From Solirubrobacterales bacterium (GTDB lineage Bacteria; Actinomycetota; Thermoleophilia; Solirubrobacterales; 70-9): DNA of 64,000 nucleotides. This document shows, one piece after another, positions 8,286-17,100 of this stretch. Location of the stretch: positions 62,001 through 126,000 of the forward strand of contig DATMZR010000031.1 of assembly GCA_035573435.1 (NCBI GenBank), read 5' to 3'. The first letter of the stretch is position 1, and each line of letters opens with the position of its first letter. A model generated the notes under the pieces. That model worked only from the letters and a program-made list of their open reading frames with translations. It made no database searches and was not told the DNA's origin. The position numbers and the translations under genes are program-made.

Positions 8286-9467
8286 TCAGACGCGCTGGAT
8301 GAGGGTCCCGGTCCCCAACCCGCCGCCGCAGCACATCGTCACCAGACCCCACTCCTTGTCGGAGCGCTCCAGCTCGTGCAGCAACGTCGTGATCAGGCGG
8401 GCCCCTGTGGACCCCAGCGGATGTCCGAGCGCGATCGCGCCGCCGTTGACGTTCACCCGATCCATGTCCGGCTCGAGCTCACGCCGCCAGGCGGCGACAA
8501 CCGAAGCGAACGCTTCGTTGATCTCGATCAGGTCGATATCTCCGATCTGCATCCCGTTTCGGTCGAGCAGCTTCCTCGTGGCGGGGATCGGGCCGGTCAG
8601 CATCATCACCGGGTCGACGCCGACAGTGGTCTCATCCGTGATCCTTGCCCGCGGCTTCAGGCCGAGCTCGTCGGCCTTCTCGCGCGTCATCAGCAGCACC
8701 GCGGCGGCGCCGTCGGAGATCTGCGATGAGTTCCCCGCCGTGATCTTCCCGTCCTCCTTGAAGGCGGGCTTCAACTCCGCGAGCTTCTCGATGCTGGTGT
8801 CGGGGCGAATGCCCTGGTCGGTGACGTAGGTGTCGCCGTTCACCGAGAACGGAATCATCTCCCGCTCGAAGCGGCCCTCCTCCGTGGCTTGCGCGGCGTG
8901 CTGGTGGGAGCGCAGCCCGATCTCGTCGAGCTCGGAGCGAGGGATCTCCCACTTGTCGGCAATCATCTCGGCCGAGATTCCCTGCGGGACCAGGTTGTAG
9001 CGCTCGAGCAGCTGCGGCGAGAAGGCCATCCCGTGCTCCTGCATCACCTGCGCGACGTCGGCGAAGGAGATATGGCCCATGTGCTCCACCCCGCCGCCGA
9101 TCGCGACGTCGTGGACACCTGAGGCGACCAGGGCGGCGGCGAAGTTGACCGCCTGCTGGGCCGAGCCGCACTGGCGGTCGACGGTCGTCGCGGGAGTCTC
9201 GATGGGCAAGCCCGCCTCCAGCCATGCGTTGCGGCCGATGTTGAGGCCCTGCTCGCCGAACTGGCTGACGCAGCCGGCCACCACGTCCTCGACCTCGGAG
9301 GCCTCGATTCCGGCGCGATCGACGAGCTCCTTGAACGTCTTCGCGAGCAGGTTCGACGCGTGGACGTCCTTGTAGTAGCCCTTCTCCGGGTGGCCGCGGC
9401 CGATCGGGGTGCGGACAGCCTCGACGATCACTACTTCGCGGCCCTGGAACTTGCCGTTGCTCGCCAT
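8286..9467 (-). CDS. Acetyl-CoA C-acyltransferase (thiolase), FadA5-like
   Basis: A 393-residue thiolase that cleaves 3-ketoacyl-CoA with CoA in beta-oxidation. The nucleophilic Cys is in DRQCGSAQQA (~residue 95), the catalytic His in ALGHPLGSTGA (~350) and the second Cys in MCCGGGLGTG near the C-terminus. Features such as VEHMGHISFADV resemble the steroid/lipid-degrading thiolase branch of actinobacteria, so degradation rather than acetoacetyl-CoA synthesis is favoured. ATG 9467 was chosen over a longer frame because GGAGG lies about 8 nt upstream and the longer frame would run through the operator at 9519-9538. Confidence 0.95.
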   Translation of the reverse strand: MASNGKFQGREVVIVEAVRTPIGRGHPEKGYYKDVHASNLLAKTFKELVDRAGIEASEVEDVVAGCVSQFGEQGLNIGRNAWLEAGLPIETPATTVDRQCGSAQQAVNFAAALVASGVHDVAIGGGVEHMGHISFADVAQVMQEHGMAFSPQLLERYNLVPQGISAEMIADKWEIPRSELDEIGLRSHQHAAQATEEGRFEREMIPFSVNGDTYVTDQGIRPDTSIEKLAELKPAFKEDGKITAGNSSQISDGAAAVLLMTREKADELGLKPRARITDETTVGVDPVMMLTGPIPATRKLLDRNGMQIGDIDLIEINEAFASVVAAWRRELEPDMDRVNVNGGAIALGHPLGSTGARLITTLLHELERSDKEWGLVTMCCGGGLGTGTLIQRV

Positions 9468-9518
9468 CCGGACGCCTCCGTTCGGTCGTTTGAGATGCCT
9501 AAGGGACGATAGCCGATC

Positions 9519-9538
9519 GGTTGACTGACCAGTCAACC
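9519..9538. promoter_or_regulatory. TetR-type palindromic operator (copy 2)
   Basis: GGTTGACTG and CAGTCAACC form perfect 9-bp inverted arms around two bases, 52-71 bp upstream of the thiolase ATG. The arms match the site at 3339-3358 before the acyl-CoA dehydrogenase at 17 of 18 arm positions. It is likely the operator of a lipid-catabolism TetR repressor encoded elsewhere. Confidence 0.85.
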
Positions 9539-9564
9539 AGTGTCGGACGCCGCGCCGCGGCCTG

Positions 9565-11373
9565 TTACTTGGCGAGCTCTGGGAGCCTGACCGAGAGGTG
9601 CTCGACCCGGACCACGAACGTGCCGTTGCTCGCCTGGTAGTAGGGGGAGTCGCGCCCGAGGAGCTGGAGCACGACCCTGTGGCCCTGGCCGAAGCGGTAG
9701 CCGTTGCCGTGGAGCTGGAAGACGATCTGCCCCGTTTGGTTGTTCTCGAGGCTGTAGACGCCGCGGTCGATCAGGCGCTGCTGTCCGTCGGGGGTCAGAT
9801 CCCAAACCCTGGCCGCGATCTCGCCGAAATTGCCCGTGGTCGCGATCTGGGCACGGACGGTGGGCCGGCCGAGCATCGTGAAGGGACTGGAGAAGAGGTG
9901 CCGGTAGGTGGCCGTGTTCGGCTCGTCCGTGATCGGGATCGTCTTGCAGGAGTCCGTCGTCCCGGCGATCGGATCGAACTGGGCCGCGATGCTCTGATTG
10001 CCGCCGCTGGAGGTGAAGGTCTTCGCGTTGTTGGAGCCGAATTCGAGGCTCCCCTCGTGGATCGTCCCCCAGCCCGGAGCCCTGAACGGGCCTCCATCTG
10101 GGGCGGTGCTCGGACAGGTCTCGGTGAAGGCGGTCACAGAACCCCGCGGCGGTGGGCTGCCCTGGTGGTTCAGGTAGGCGTTGAAGAAGCGCGCCGCCTG
10201 GTCGAAGAAGGCCTTGTTCGTGGCCGCCTTGTTCGATCCGCGGCTGTGGCCCAGGTCCCCGAATTGGAGGCTGACCGGGAAGCCCGGGTAACGGGAGCGA
10301 AGGAGGTTGTAGGGGCGAAGGGCGTGCTGCGGCGGGAACAGATCGTCCGTCCAGCCGTTCTGGATCAGAAGCGGGGCCGGCCGCGAGTGGTTGGCCACGA
10401 AGGCGAGCGAATAGGGCGAGTGATTGAGGTACACCTCGTTTATCGCCGCCTTCGCCGCAGGCGTGAGCGGCTGGCCGGCCGTGACGTATGCGAAGTTCTT
10501 GTTGATGTCCGCGCCCGAGTCGGTGCAGGGGCTCGAGGCGGGCGCGTCGCCGCAGTAGTAGCCGCTGGTCTTGCCGAGCGCGTAGAGGCCGCCGACGTAG
10601 CTCTGGATCGGCACCCCGACGGGGTTCAGGCTCTGCTTGAAGGGCGCCACCTGGGTGTCGAGGAAGCGGCCGTTGGGGAGCAGGGCGTCGATCAGGTCGG
10701 ACCACGGCCACCGCGGGTAGGCCGCCGCGATCCTGAGGGACTTTCCGTTCGGGCTGCGCCAGGGCGCGAGCGTTCCGTCAGGCTTCCGGATCCGATCGTT
10801 CAGGAAGGCCAGCTCCATGCTCTGCCCCCCTCCGTAGGAGACGCCCGTGACGCCGATGCTCGCAGGCTTCACGATGCCCTGGTCGGCGAGCCGCCCCAGC
10901 AGGTACTGGGTGTCGCGCGCCTCGAAGCGGGTGTCGGCGAGATGGATGTAGCCCTTGCCGCAGGGACCGGAGTGGTCTGGCGGCGATGCGCCTCCACAGG
11001 AGTCGCCGAAGCCGCGAGCGGTGTAGTTGACGACGGCGTATCCCTTGCTCGCGAAGAAGGTGTTGCTGTACCCGTCCGTGGACGAGGTCGACTCGAAGTT
11101 TGTCTTGCTACCGCCCCAGCCGTGCAGCATCACGATCGTGGGAAACGGCCCACTCCCCTGGGCGGGGAGGGTCACGTCAACGTCGAGCGGAACCCCATCG
11201 AAGCTCGGGACCCGCTGCGCCCTGCTGGCGGTGGGGCAGAAACGGACCCCGTTTTGGACCTGGCACGTGTGCCCGAACGGTTTCGGCGGCGCGGCAAACG
11301 CGTTTGCGCTCAAGCCGAAGCCGACGATGAGCATCGACACCGACGCGATGACCCACCGGCTGCCGAAAGTCAC
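9565..11373 (-). CDS. Secreted CocE/NonD-like (peptidase S15 family) hydrolase
   Basis: A 602-residue alpha/beta hydrolase. From GTG 11373 it begins with a signal peptide (VTFGSRW... to ANAFAA, ~residues 1-28). The hydrolase domain contains the oxyanion-side motif IVMLHGWGGSK, the nucleophile Ser in GVSYGGGQ, the acid in NGWTDDLF and the His in FGDLGHSRG. The C-terminal ~200 residues form the jelly-roll X-Pro dipeptidyl-peptidase C domain typical of S15/CocE enzymes. It is probably an exported esterase or acyl/aminopeptidase; the substrate is unknown. In-frame starts at 11388, 11400 and 11466 exist; 11373 was chosen because it directly precedes the signal peptide. Confidence 0.9.
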   Translation of the reverse strand: MTFGSRWVIASVSMLIVGFGLSANAFAAPPKPFGHTCQVQNGVRFCPTASRAQRVPSFDGVPLDVDVTLPAQGSGPFPTIVMLHGWGGSKTNFESTSSTDGYSNTFFASKGYAVVNYTARGFGDSCGGASPPDHSGPCGKGYIHLADTRFEARDTQYLLGRLADQGIVKPASIGVTGVSYGGGQSMELAFLNDRIRKPDGTLAPWRSPNGKSLRIAAAYPRWPWSDLIDALLPNGRFLDTQVAPFKQSLNPVGVPIQSYVGGLYALGKTSGYYCGDAPASSPCTDSGADINKNFAYVTAGQPLTPAAKAAINEVYLNHSPYSLAFVANHSRPAPLLIQNGWTDDLFPPQHALRPYNLLRSRYPGFPVSLQFGDLGHSRGSNKAATNKAFFDQAARFFNAYLNHQGSPPPRGSVTAFTETCPSTAPDGGPFRAPGWGTIHEGSLEFGSNNAKTFTSSGGNQSIAAQFDPIAGTTDSCKTIPITDEPNTATYRHLFSSPFTMLGRPTVRAQIATTGNFGEIAARVWDLTPDGQQRLIDRGVYSLENNQTGQIVFQLHGNGYRFGQGHRVVLQLLGRDSPYYQASNGTFVVRVEHLSVRLPELAK

Positions 11374-11434
11374 GGATCGTCCGGGCACCCCTCCGTGCAC
11401 GAGTCGAGCATATCTCAGTCGTCGCCGCCTGGCG

Positions 11435-11881
11435 CTACTGGCTCGGAATCGGAGAGCCGGCGGCAAAGAAGAACCAGATCGCCATCGCGGCTCCGGCGAG
11501 CAGGACCGAGGCGAGGATCACCGCCTCGAGCACGTTCATGCCCCGGGGCCCCTCACGCTCGTCGCTGAGGCTCTTCCGCCACGCCGGCAGGTAGCGCGTG
11601 GGCAACCTCGTGCTGCCCGTGATCCGCACGTAGAGGCGGTTCAGCCGCGACAGCACCCAGGACATCGCGATGATCGAGCAGACGATGCCGAAGAAGACGA
11701 CCATGTAGGGGCCGCCGGAGGGCTGTTGGGTGTTCGAGATCATGGAGCCGATCCAGATCCACCCGAACGGGATCACGGTCCACATCGAGAAGGCGCCGAG
11801 CACCATCACAGCCACCACAAACGTGGCCGCCAAGCCCATCCCCGCCGCGGCCGGAACTGCTCGCCTCGCACGCTGCTCCAT
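11435..11881 (-). CDS. Small three-helix membrane protein of unknown function
   Basis: A 148-residue integral membrane protein. Hydrophobic segments lie at about residues 15-40 (AGMGLAATFVVAVMVLGAF...), 55-80 (...MVVFFGIVCSIIAMSWVL) and 122-142 near the C-terminus (VILASVLLAGAAMAIWFFF). Basic loops LNRLYVRITGSTRLPTRYLP lie between. I do not recognise a family. It starts at ATG 11881, head to head with the hydroxyacyl-CoA dehydrogenase gene, and its stop is 61 bp from the start chosen for the S15 hydrolase, so the two may be co-transcribed. Confidence 0.72.
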   Translation of the reverse strand: MEQRARRAVPAAAGMGLAATFVVAVMVLGAFSMWTVIPFGWIWIGSMISNTQQPSGGPYMVVFFGIVCSIIAMSWVLSRLNRLYVRITGSTRLPTRYLPAWRKSLSDEREGPRGMNVLEAVILASVLLAGAAMAIWFFFAAGSPIPSQ

Positions 11882-11966
11882 GAGGTCAGGGTACGCGGCG
11901 GCGACCCCCGACGTAAGCGACCCCGACCGGCCCGATCGGGACGGCGTGATAGTAACCACCGTCGCG

Positions 11967-12794
11967 GTGAGCGACTCGGATGGCTACACGCGCCCAGCGG
12001 TGGTCGGCAGCGGAGCGATCGGTTGCGCCCTCGCCGCGTGCGCCACGGCGGTCGGAGAGGTCCGACTCCTGGCCAGAAGCGACGTCTCGGCCTGGCGGGC
12101 CGAGGAGCAGGCGCAGGCCGATTGCTCGAAGGTGGAAGGCGGGGCTTCGAATCGACTCCGGGTAACGACTGATCCGGCTGACCTTTCGGACGCCGACCTG
12201 GTGGTCGAGGCCGTGATCGAGGACCTCGATGCGAAAGCCACCCTGATCCGCGAGCTGGGCGAGTTCAGCCCCGAGGCCGACCTGGCGAGCACCACGTCGT
12301 CGCTGCCGGTGGCCGAGCTGGCCACGCGCAGCGGCCACGACGACAGGGTCTTCGGCTTCCATGTCTTCAACCCGGTACAGCAGATGGAGCTGGTGGAACT
12401 CTGCCTGCCGGATCGCCTGCGAGAGGGCGTGGGCGAGCGCGCCCGGGAATGGGCCGCGGCACTGGGCAAGACCGTGATCGAGGTCCCCGACCAGCCCGGC
12501 TTCGTGGTCAACCGACTGCTGTTTCCATATCTGTTCGACGCCGTGCGACTACTGGAACGCACCGGGATGGAGGCGTCCGACATCGACTCGTGCATGCAGT
12601 TGGGCGCCCGCTACCCGATGGGGCCACTGCGACTGCTCGACTTCATCGGCCTGGATGTCGCGGCATCCATCGGCGAAAGCCTCTTCAGCGACACCGAGGA
12701 GGACCGGTACCGCGCCCCGGGGCTGATCGAGGAGCTGATCGGCGACGGAAAACTTGGCCGCAAGAGCAAGGCCGGCTTCTACGACTACAACTGA
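11967..12794 (+). CDS. 3-hydroxyacyl-CoA dehydrogenase family protein
   Basis: About 275 residues. The N-terminal NAD-binding fold begins with AVVGSGAIGCALAA, followed by DADLVVEAVIEDLDAK, the characteristic region of 3-hydroxyacyl-CoA dehydrogenases (oxidation of (S)-3-hydroxyacyl-CoA). The catalytic His is in VFGFHVFNPVQQMELVE, and the C-terminal helical domain has QPGFVVNRLLFPYLFDAV and LGARYPMGPLRLLDFIGLD, ending with the usual GRKSKAGFYDY. Start is uncertain: GTG 11967 places the Rossmann motif ~10 residues from the N-terminus; GTG 11946 is the alternative. It would act with the thiolase, acyl-CoA dehydrogenase and enoyl-CoA hydratase found elsewhere here, but is not adjacent to them. 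Confidence 0.9.
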   Translation: MSDSDGYTRPAVVGSGAIGCALAACATAVGEVRLLARSDVSAWRAEEQAQADCSKVEGGASNRLRVTTDPADLSDADLVVEAVIEDLDAKATLIRELGEFSPEADLASTTSSLPVAELATRSGHDDRVFGFHVFNPVQQMELVELCLPDRLREGVGERAREWAAALGKTVIEVPDQPGFVVNRLLFPYLFDAVRLLERTGMEASDIDSCMQLGARYPMGPLRLLDFIGLDVAASIGESLFSDTEEDRYRAPGLIEELIGDGKLGRKSKAGFYDYN

Positions 12795-12798
12795 CCGA

Positions 12799-13041
12799 CT
12801 ACGCCGCGGTTCGCTTGCGCTTCCCGGCGAGGTCCCAGATCACATCGGCCTCCGAGATCCCTTGACGGCGGGCCGTCTCGGTCACGTCCTCCCATGGAAG
12901 ATGGGCGTCTGGAAGCTCGTCCCACCGGGCCAGGTCGAGCGCCTCCAGTGCACCGCGGAGGGCGGGCCCCAAATGCTCCTCCGCGCGAAGAACGGCCTTC
13001 AGTACCTCGAGCTGCTTGTCGGTGAGCTTCACCACCCACAT
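12799..13041 (-). CDS. Small hypothetical protein
   Basis: An 80-residue protein with LTDKQLEVLKAVLRAEEHLG and a C-terminal ISEADVIWDLAGKRKR, predicted mostly helical with no membrane segment. AAGGGG lies 8-9 nt upstream of the ATG. The stop is only 4 bp from the convergent hydroxyacyl-CoA dehydrogenase stop. Composition and RBS support expression. The start resembles helix-turn-helix-like small proteins, but no family is assigned. Confidence 0.6.
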   Translation of the reverse strand: MWVVKLTDKQLEVLKAVLRAEEHLGPALRGALEALDLARWDELPDAHLPWEDVTETARRQGISEADVIWDLAGKRKRTAA

Positions 13042-13125
13042 ATGCGATGCCCCTTCAGGTAGATGAGCCGGACCGCAGGCAAGCTAGACCTGTTCGCGGA
13101 CGGAAGCAGGGGGGCCTGAGAGCCG

Positions 13126-14463
13126 CTAATTGCGGGCTTGAGACTCGCTCGGGCCCTGCTGCCGGGGGAATTCGCCGGTCGCTGACTGATGGATGCGAAC
13201 CGCCACGATGCGGTTTTCGCGCACCGACTCGACCCTGACCTCGTAGCCATTGGCCACGATCCTGTCGCCGCGCTTTGGCAGCCGGCCGAGCTCCGAGAAG
13301 ACATAGCCGCCAATCGAGTTGAAGGCATCGGAGGAAACCGGGAGCTGGATCCCGACATCCTCGAGGTCGCCCAGCGAGACGTGGCCGCGCACGTACCAGT
13401 CGCCGTCGGTGAGTTGCCGCATCGAATCGGCCCGCGGGTCGGTCTCGTCCTCGATCTCCCCCACGACCTCCTCGAGGATGTCCTCGACGGTGACGATCCC
13501 CACGGTCCGGCCGTATTCGTCCGAGACCACCGCGATGGAGCTGCGCTGACGCTGGAGCTCCGCGAGCAGGTCGTCGAGCGGCTTCGTCTCGGGGAAGATC
13601 GGCACCTCGCGGATCGCCGGCTCGATCGAGGTGTCCGGGCCCGCGTTCATGTAGAGCCGAACGAGGCTGTTGTTATGCGCGACGCCGCGTACCCGGTCCG
13701 GGTTTTGATCCTCGATCACGACCAGCCTCGTGTGACCGGAGGAGACGGAGCGTTGCAGCGCCTCCTCGACGGTCTCCGATGAGTTGACGGTGACCACGGC
13801 GGGGATCGGGGTCATCACCTCGCGCGCCTCCTGCTCGTGCAGATGGAAGACGCCGCCGAGCATCACGGCCTCGCCGGGGTCGAGTGAGCCGCCGGTGGCC
13901 GACTGCCGGATGATGGCCTTCACGTCCTCGGAGGTGTGCTCCTCGCTGAGCTCCTCAGGGCTGACGCCGAACAGGCGCACGACCGCGTTCGCGAGCTTGG
14001 TCAGTGCGACAGTGAATGGAGCGCTCAGGGCGCGGAATGCCGCCAGGGGTCCGGCAAGCGCGCGGGCGGTGGTGTCCGCTCGGGTGAGCGCCAACATCTT
14101 CGGGACCTGCTCCCCGAAGGCGATGTGGATGGACGTCACCAGGGTGAACGCAATCGCCAAGGAGATCCCCACCGCAACGCCGTGCGAGAGGCCACCGAAG
14201 ATCGGCTCCAGCAGTCGAGCCAGGGACGGCTCACCGAGGAAGCCGATGCCGATCGAGGCCATCGTGATCCCCACCTGGCACGCGGACAGGTATTCGTCGA
14301 TGTGATCGACCTGCACCAGCGCCTGCTCGGCGCCACGTGCGCCCTCTTTTGCCAGCCCCTCCAGCCGGGCTCGCTTGGACCTGACCAGCGCGAACTCGGC
14401 GGCGACGAACAGGCCGTTCAGCGCCACGAGCAGCAGCAGCAGGATGAGAAGGAGAACGCTCAC
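13126..14463 (-). CDS. HlyC/CorC (CNNM)-family transporter-associated protein
   Basis: A 445-residue protein with the three-part arrangement of the family: an N-terminal DUF21/CNNM transmembrane domain (residues ~1-190, starting [19 protein letters not shown]), a central CBS-domain pair ([11 protein letters not shown] at ~215 and [17 protein letters not shown] at ~290, ending [16 protein letters not shown]), and a C-terminal CorC_HlyC FAD-like domain. Members are linked to Mg2+/Co2+ efflux or resistance; the ligand of the CBS pair is usually an adenosine nucleotide. Older labels of 'hemolysin' are not supported functionally. It is divergent from the PLP-enzyme gene that follows. Confidence 0.92.
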   Translation of the reverse strand: MSVLLLILLLLLVALNGLFVAAEFALVRSKRARLEGLAKEGARGAEQALVQVDHIDEYLSACQVGITMASIGIGFLGEPSLARLLEPIFGGLSHGVAVGISLAIAFTLVTSIHIAFGEQVPKMLALTRADTTARALAGPLAAFRALSAPFTVALTKLANAVVRLFGVSPEELSEEHTSEDVKAIIRQSATGGSLDPGEAVMLGGVFHLHEQEAREVMTPIPAVVTVNSSETVEEALQRSVSSGHTRLVVIEDQNPDRVRGVAHNNSLVRLYMNAGPDTSIEPAIREVPIFPETKPLDDLLAELQRQRSSIAVVSDEYGRTVGIVTVEDILEEVVGEIEDETDPRADSMRQLTDGDWYVRGHVSLGDLEDVGIQLPVSSDAFNSIGGYVFSELGRLPKRGDRIVANGYEVRVESVRENRIVAVRIHQSATGEFPRQQGPSESQARN

Positions 14464-14594
14464 GGCCGCGCCGAGCCAGGCTCGCCCGGGCTAGGGGGGT
14501 CGCCTATGTCGGTGGTACTTCGAGGGGGGCCGTCGTCGTCCATCGAGGACGGGCGAAAGGTACCAGGGCCCTGGGGACGTACCTCGCGCCCCAC

Positions 14595-14600
14595 TACAGT
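14595..14600 (+). promoter_or_regulatory. Possible -10 element TACAGT
   Basis: TACAGT sits 9 nt before ATG 14610, where no Shine-Dalgarno is present. It could give a near-leaderless mRNA; the spacing is slightly longer than in the other cases. Confidence 0.3.
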
Positions 14601-14609
14601 CCAAGACGA

Positions 14610-16124
14610 ATGTCTGGCGACGCTCTGCAATCGGAGGCGGGCGACAGCGAGCAGGACCAGACTCCCTATCTGGACGCCATCGTCGATTACGCCAGGCGCC
14701 GGCCAGGTCGCTTCCACGTTCCGGGGCACAAGGGCGGGCCCGGAGCAGACCCAACGGCGATCGCGGAGCTGGGCCAGGCGGCGTTCGACCTCGACGTCCC
14801 GGCTGGCCTCGAGGGGATCGACGTCGGTCCCCATTCCCCCTTCCAGCGCGCTCAGCGGCTCGCCGCCAAGGCCTGGGGCGCGCGGCGAAGCTGGTTCCTC
14901 GTCAATGGCGCCTCGCAGGGCAATCACGCCACCTGCCTCTCGCTCCGCCACCTCGGCCCGAGCGTCGTGGTCCAGCGAAACGCACACTCGAGCACGGTCG
15001 ACGGGATCATCCTCGGCGGGCTGGAGCCGACCTTCGTCGCGCCCGAGCTGGATGCCGAGCTCGGCGTCGCGCACTGCCTGACCCCGCGCTCGCTGGCCGA
15101 CGCGCTCGACAGCTCCCCGGGCGCCGTCGCGGCGATGACTGTGTCGCCAACTTACTTCGGCGCGGTTGCCGACGTTGCCGGGTTGTCGGAGGTCTGTCAC
15201 GAGCGAGAGCTTCCGCTGGTCGTCGACGAAGCCTGGGGCTCGCACCTGCGGTTCTCGCCGCTTCTGCCCGCGAGCGCCCTGGAGTGCGGTGCGGACCTCG
15301 TCCTCTCCTCGGTGCACAAGCTGGGCAGCCTGACCCAGTCCGCGATCCTCCACCTCGGGGAGGGCGGCCTGATCGACGAGGACGTGGTCGACCGCTGCGT
15401 GACACTCACCGAATCGACCAGCCCGAGCGCCCTGCTCACCGCCTCTCTCGACGCCACGCGCCGACACGCCGCGGTGCACGGGCCCGAGCTGCTCGCGCGG
15501 ACGCTGGCGGGAATCGAACATGTCCGCCGGGAAATCCAGCGGATCCCTGAGCTCGAGCTTCTGGACGAGCGATTGGTCGGGCGGCCGGGGGTGCACGACT
15601 GGGATCCGCTGCGCCTCACAATCGACGTCCGAGGGACCGGCAGCACCGGCACCCAGCTCGCCTCGCTGATGCGGGAGTTGGACGACATCAACTTGGAGCT
15701 CGCCTCCCAGAACGTCGTCGTCGCCGTATTCGGGATGGGAGAGGATTCGGCCCAGGGCGCGGGCCGCTTCGTCGCCGCCCTGCGTCACGCGGTGGACGCC
15801 GTGGGGACCGAGGCCGAACACCCGCAGCGGCCCTTCACGCCGCCACCACCTTGGGGGGACCTTGTCGCCTTGCCGCGCGACGCCTTCTTCGGCCCACAGG
15901 AGGTGGTGCCGTTCGAGCAGGCCGTGGGCCGCGTCGCCGCAGAGCCCTTGGCCGCCTATCCGCCCGGGATCCCGAACGTGCTGCCCGGCGAGCGCTTGAC
16001 CCAGGAGACGGTGGACTACGTGCACGAGGTCGTCGAGCATGGCGGCTGGGTGAGGGGCGCCGTCGACCGAAGCCTCAGGACCCTTCGGGTGGTCAGCGAG
16101 CGACCGACGGTCCCGACGACGTGA
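14610..16124 (+). CDS. Orn/Lys/Arg decarboxylase-family PLP enzyme
   Basis: A 504-residue fold-type I PLP enzyme of the small-form Orn/Lys/Arg decarboxylase group. The start RRPGRFHVPGHKGG is diagnostic. The cofactor region has FLVNGASQGNH, VVDEAWGSHL (Asp/Trp region stacking on PLP) and the Schiff-base Lys in LSSVHKLGSLTQS (~residue 235). The C-terminal domain begins near PPPPWGDLVALPRDAFF. It likely decarboxylates a basic amino acid (arginine, lysine or ornithine) to a polyamine precursor. Its end overlaps the convergent CapA gene by 32 bp. Confidence 0.9.
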   Translation: MSGDALQSEAGDSEQDQTPYLDAIVDYARRRPGRFHVPGHKGGPGADPTAIAELGQAAFDLDVPAGLEGIDVGPHSPFQRAQRLAAKAWGARRSWFLVNGASQGNHATCLSLRHLGPSVVVQRNAHSSTVDGIILGGLEPTFVAPELDAELGVAHCLTPRSLADALDSSPGAVAAMTVSPTYFGAVADVAGLSEVCHERELPLVVDEAWGSHLRFSPLLPASALECGADLVLSSVHKLGSLTQSAILHLGEGGLIDEDVVDRCVTLTESTSPSALLTASLDATRRHAAVHGPELLARTLAGIEHVRREIQRIPELELLDERLVGRPGVHDWDPLRLTIDVRGTGSTGTQLASLMRELDDINLELASQNVVVAVFGMGEDSAQGAGRFVAALRHAVDAVGTEAEHPQRPFTPPPPWGDLVALPRDAFFGPQEVVPFEQAVGRVAAEPLAAYPPGIPNVLPGERLTQETVDYVHEVVEHGGWVRGAVDRSLRTLRVVSERPTVPTT

Positions 16125-17091
16125 CCTGAAAACGCTGCTCCGCGACCCGCTCGACGCGGGTGCCGCGCGGCTCGCACGCACCGGCCAGCCGCTGCGCGAT
16201 CCATTCCGCGTCGTGGCCGACGGCGAGCCGGGTGTGGCAGAAGTCGAGGGCGAGCCCGACGAGCTCCAGCTCGAAGTCGGGATCTCCGGGACGCCAGAGA
16301 GCCAGCACGCCGAGGTCGTTTCGGAGCCTGGGATCGATCGCGTAGTCGTCGAGCGCGTCGCCGAGGTCGTAGAGCAACGGGCCGCGTCGGCCCCACCCGG
16401 CACCGTGGAAGACGTGCGCCGAATGGCCGGCGACCAGATCCGCCCCCGTTTCCTGAAGCTGCTCGGCCGCCCGGCGCTGCCAGCCCGCCGGGTCGGTGGT
16501 CATGTTGGGGCCCCAGTGGGGGAAGGCCACCACGTGGTCGCACTCCCGGTCGAGCCGGGCCAGCTCGCCGGCCAGCCAGTCGGGAATCGCGCGCCGCAGG
16601 TCGCCGTAGGCGATCCCCGGCAACTCCGGGCCGGCCGCGAACTCGCGCGGGTGGTCGGAGGCGGCCACCAGCCCGATGCGACGGCCGGCGGCGTCGACGA
16701 TCGCGCCGCTGCGCGCCTCGGACTCACGGCGGCCCGCGCCGGCGACGGCTATCCCGGCCTCGCCCAAGAGCTCGAGCGTCTCGAGGAGGGCGTCCGCCTC
16801 GTAGTCGAGTGCGTGGTTGTTGGCCAGGCCAACCCCCGCAACGCCGATCGCCGCGAGCGATCGCACCGCCTGGGGCGGCCCGCGGAAGAAGAACGGCTTG
16901 TGCCGGACGCGTTGAGTCGGTTCGCCGCGCGCCGAGATGCAGCACTCCAGGTTGCAGATCACGAGATCGCACGAGCGGCACAGCTCGCGAACCTCGGGCG
17001 CCCACACCTCCTCGGGGGGGACGTCGGCGAGCCGCTCGGCCACCCCACGCCCGAGCATCACGTCCCCGAGCAGCGCGATCGTCGGGTTCAC
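16093..17091 (-). CDS. CapA-family (PGA_cap) metallophosphoesterase-fold protein
   Basis: A 332-residue single-domain CapA/PgsA-like protein starting at GTG 17091 with IALLGDVMLGRGV. Family motifs include DLVICNLECCIS, GLANNHALDYE and the His/Asn-bearing VVAFPHWGPN and ADLVAGHSAHVFHG that form a calcineurin-like metal centre. There is no signal peptide, so it is probably cytoplasmic, unlike capsule-linked CapA. It follows the flavodoxin gene with a 9-bp gap and is probably co-transcribed with it. Confidence 0.88.
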   Translation of the reverse strand: MNPTIALLGDVMLGRGVAERLADVPPEEVWAPEVRELCRSCDLVICNLECCISARGEPTQRVRHKPFFFRGPPQAVRSLAAIGVAGVGLANNHALDYEADALLETLELLGEAGIAVAGAGRRESEARSGAIVDAAGRRIGLVAASDHPREFAAGPELPGIAYGDLRRAIPDWLAGELARLDRECDHVVAFPHWGPNMTTDPAGWQRRAAEQLQETGADLVAGHSAHVFHGAGWGRRGPLLYDLGDALDDYAIDPRLRNDLGVLALWRPGDPDFELELVGLALDFCHTRLAVGHDAEWIAQRLAGACEPRGTRVERVAEQRFQVTSSGPSVAR

Positions 17092-17100
17092 ACGATCCGG

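Noticed and set aside
9468-9536. N-terminal extension of the thiolase from an in-frame start at 9536
   Set aside because: The longer version would translate through the palindromic operator, whereas ATG 9467 has a good ribosome-binding site and matches thiolase N-termini.
9598-11568. A 656-codon plus-strand frame opposite the S15-family hydrolase
   Set aside because: The minus-strand gene has a signal peptide and a full catalytic set; the plus-strand translation has no recognisable domain.
13126-14463. Haemolysin toxin
   Set aside because: The protein has the DUF21-CBS-CorC architecture linked to metal-ion transport; the haemolysin label is historical.
14460-16403. A 647-codon minus-strand frame opposite the PLP decarboxylase gene
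   Set aside because: Shadow of a conserved enzyme on the plus strand; Arg/Asp/Gly-rich with no motif.
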